The translations under genes were made by a program, and so were the position numbers. Source: Microbacteriaceae bacterium UBA4731 (GTDB lineage Bacteria > Actinomycetota > Actinomycetes > Actinomycetales > Microbacteriaceae). Taken from it: DNA of 49,741 nucleotides. Every line of letters begins with the position of its first letter. Within the stretch, counting starts at the first letter, position 1. The notes beneath the pieces are model-generated. The model had not been told where the DNA came from, did not search any database, and saw only the letters and a list, made by a program, of their open reading frames with translations. The stretch lies in NCBI GenBank assembly GCA_002404115.1, contig DHJB01000072.1:37561-87301 (forward strand), given 5' to 3'. Positions 48,933-49,741 of the stretch are shown piece after piece.

Positions 48933-49741
48933 ATGTCAACGACCACTGAATTCCCGTACACCCTCACCCGGATGGGCGTCATCATGACGCCGGAGGAGGG
49001 CAACGCCCTCGAGGCGGAGGGTGTCCTCAACCCAGGCAGCGGACATGCCCCGGACGGCACGCTGTACCTCCTGCCCCGCCTCGTCGCCACCGGCAACGTC
49101 TCGCGCGTCGGCCTGGCGAAGGTGATCATCACCGACGGCATCCCCACCGGCGTCGAGCGCGAGGGAATCGTGCTCGAACCCGACCGTGGCTGGGAGCGCG
49201 GCGCGAACAATGCCGGCGTGGAAGACCCCCGGGTCACATACATTGACCGACTGGGCATGCACGTGATGACCTACGTCGCGTACGGCCCCCTGGGCCCGCG
49301 CACCGCGATCGCCGTCTCGACCGACCTGCGCGAGTGGCGCAGGCTCGGCCCGGCGCTCTTCGCCTACGACGACAAGCTCGACATGGACCTGAACCTGTTC
49401 CACAACAAGGACACGGTCTTCTTCCCCGAGCCCGTCACCGCCCCGGACGGCGTGGAAAGCTTCGCCGTGCTGCACCGCCCGATGTGGGACCTCGGCGAGG
49501 TCAAGCCCGGTGAGGGTGTCCGCGTTCCGGCCGGCGTCACCGACACCCGCCAGAGCATCTGGATCAGCTACGTGCCCGTCGCCGACGCGCTCGCCGACCT
49601 GACCCTGCTGACCTACTGGAAGGGCCACCGCTTCCTGGCCGGCCCCGAATTCGCGTTCGAGGAGCTCAAGATCGGCGGCGGCCCGGCTCCGCTGCGCGTG
49701 CCGGAGGGCTGGCTGCTCATGCACCACGGCGTGACCGGCAC
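48933..49741 (+). CDS. GH130-family glycosidase/phosphorylase (cut by window end)
   Basis: The first 269 residues of a GH130 enzyme, which acts on beta-mannosides by phosphorolysis or hydrolysis. It has TRMGVIMTPEEGNALEAEGVLNPGSG, LYLLPRLVATGNVSRVGLAKV, and the catalytic-acid region NAGVEDPRVTYID with the conserved Asp of EDPR (about 93). ISYVPVADAL, FAFEELKIGGGPAPLRVPEGWL follow. Mannosyl phosphorylase and beta-1,2-mannosidase members differ in phosphate-binding residues, which I could not settle from this part. ATG 48933 has GAAAGG 6 bases upstream. It indicates that the operon imports a mannose-containing oligosaccharide. Confidence 0.9.
   Translation, partial: MSTTTEFPYTLTRMGVIMTPEEGNALEAEGVLNPGSGHAPDGTLYLLPRLVATGNVSRVGLAKVIITDGIPTGVEREGIVLEPDRGWERGANNAGVEDPRVTYIDRLGMHVMTYVAYGPLGPRTAIAVSTDLREWRRLGPALFAYDDKLDMDLNLFHNKDTVFFPEPVTAPDGVESFAVLHRPMWDLGEVKPGEGVRVPAGVTDTRQSIWISYVPVADALADLTLLTYWKGHRFLAGPEFAFEELKIGGGPAPLRVPEGWLLMHHGVTG

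Noticed and set aside
1..49741. CRISPR array, prophage, transposon or toxin-antitoxin module
   Set aside because: No spaced direct-repeat array, integrase, transposase or recognisable toxin pair is visible; the gene content is mostly core chromosome.

Overview
The window is a high-GC actinobacterial chromosome segment, most likely from the family Microbacteriaceae (order Micrococcales; Cryobacterium/Leifsonia-like, genus not resolved). This rests on the dense GC-rich coding, frequent GTG starts, the gene order, and family markers: MraZ-led dcw cluster, DUF3040 protein, Rv2175c-type regulator beside a PknL-like kinase, GarA/FtsR, class II DAHP synthase and actinobacterial LigD. No tRNA, rRNA, CRISPR array, transposase or prophage gene was seen. 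No gene-free stretch exceeds 300 bases; the longest gaps are 622-897, 15184-15438, 20774-21015 and 26180-26355.

Region 1 (1-15438, minus strand) is a complete dcw cluster. Read in the direction of transcription it is mraZ, rsmH, ftsL-like, ftsI, murE, murF, mraY, murD, ftsW, murG, murC, ftsQ and ftsZ, the last cut by the window edge. Most junctions overlap by 1-32 bases, so translation is probably coupled. Three 10-bp AGTGG repeats precede mraZ. ftsZ has its own 276-bp upstream gap with a promoter-like segment and a palindrome.

Region 2 (15439-26179) holds a DUF3040 membrane protein, a polyprenyl diphosphate synthase, an Rv2175c-like DNA-binding protein, a secreted LysM protein and a PASTA Ser/Thr kinase. 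A minus-strand operon follows (ROK glucokinase, PlsC-type acyltransferase, class II DAHP synthase), then a divergent long-chain acyl-CoA ligase. The order resembles the Rv2173-Rv2187 segment of Mycobacterium tuberculosis.

Region 3 (26356-36049) has a minus-strand pyc, MinD/ParA-like, def series and a divergent ParA. It continues with the cell-cycle/metabolism group pgsA, garA, ftsR and a second MerR gene, then Ku.

Region 4 (36049-44624) has divergent Ku and three-domain LigD (non-homologous end joining), a small membrane protein, a Nudix hydrolase, an Hsp15-like S4 protein, an overlapping pair of lipase-maturation-factor-like membrane protein and FAD oxidoreductase, a CtaG-type membrane protein and one unrecognised small protein.

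Region 5 (44661-49741, plus strand) is a sugar operon: LacI regulator with a promoter carrying AACCGGTT-type operators, lipoprotein binding protein, two permeases, and a GH130 enzyme cut by the window end. The likely substrate is a mannoside.

Unusual points: MurE has FHPR where DAP-adding enzymes have DNPR; several genes appear to be leaderless; elaborate palindromes lie between genes; and three tandem 16-bp repeats supply the stop codons of two converging genes. No clearly new defence or mobile system was found. The least explained unit is the lipase-maturation-factor/oxidoreductase pair.
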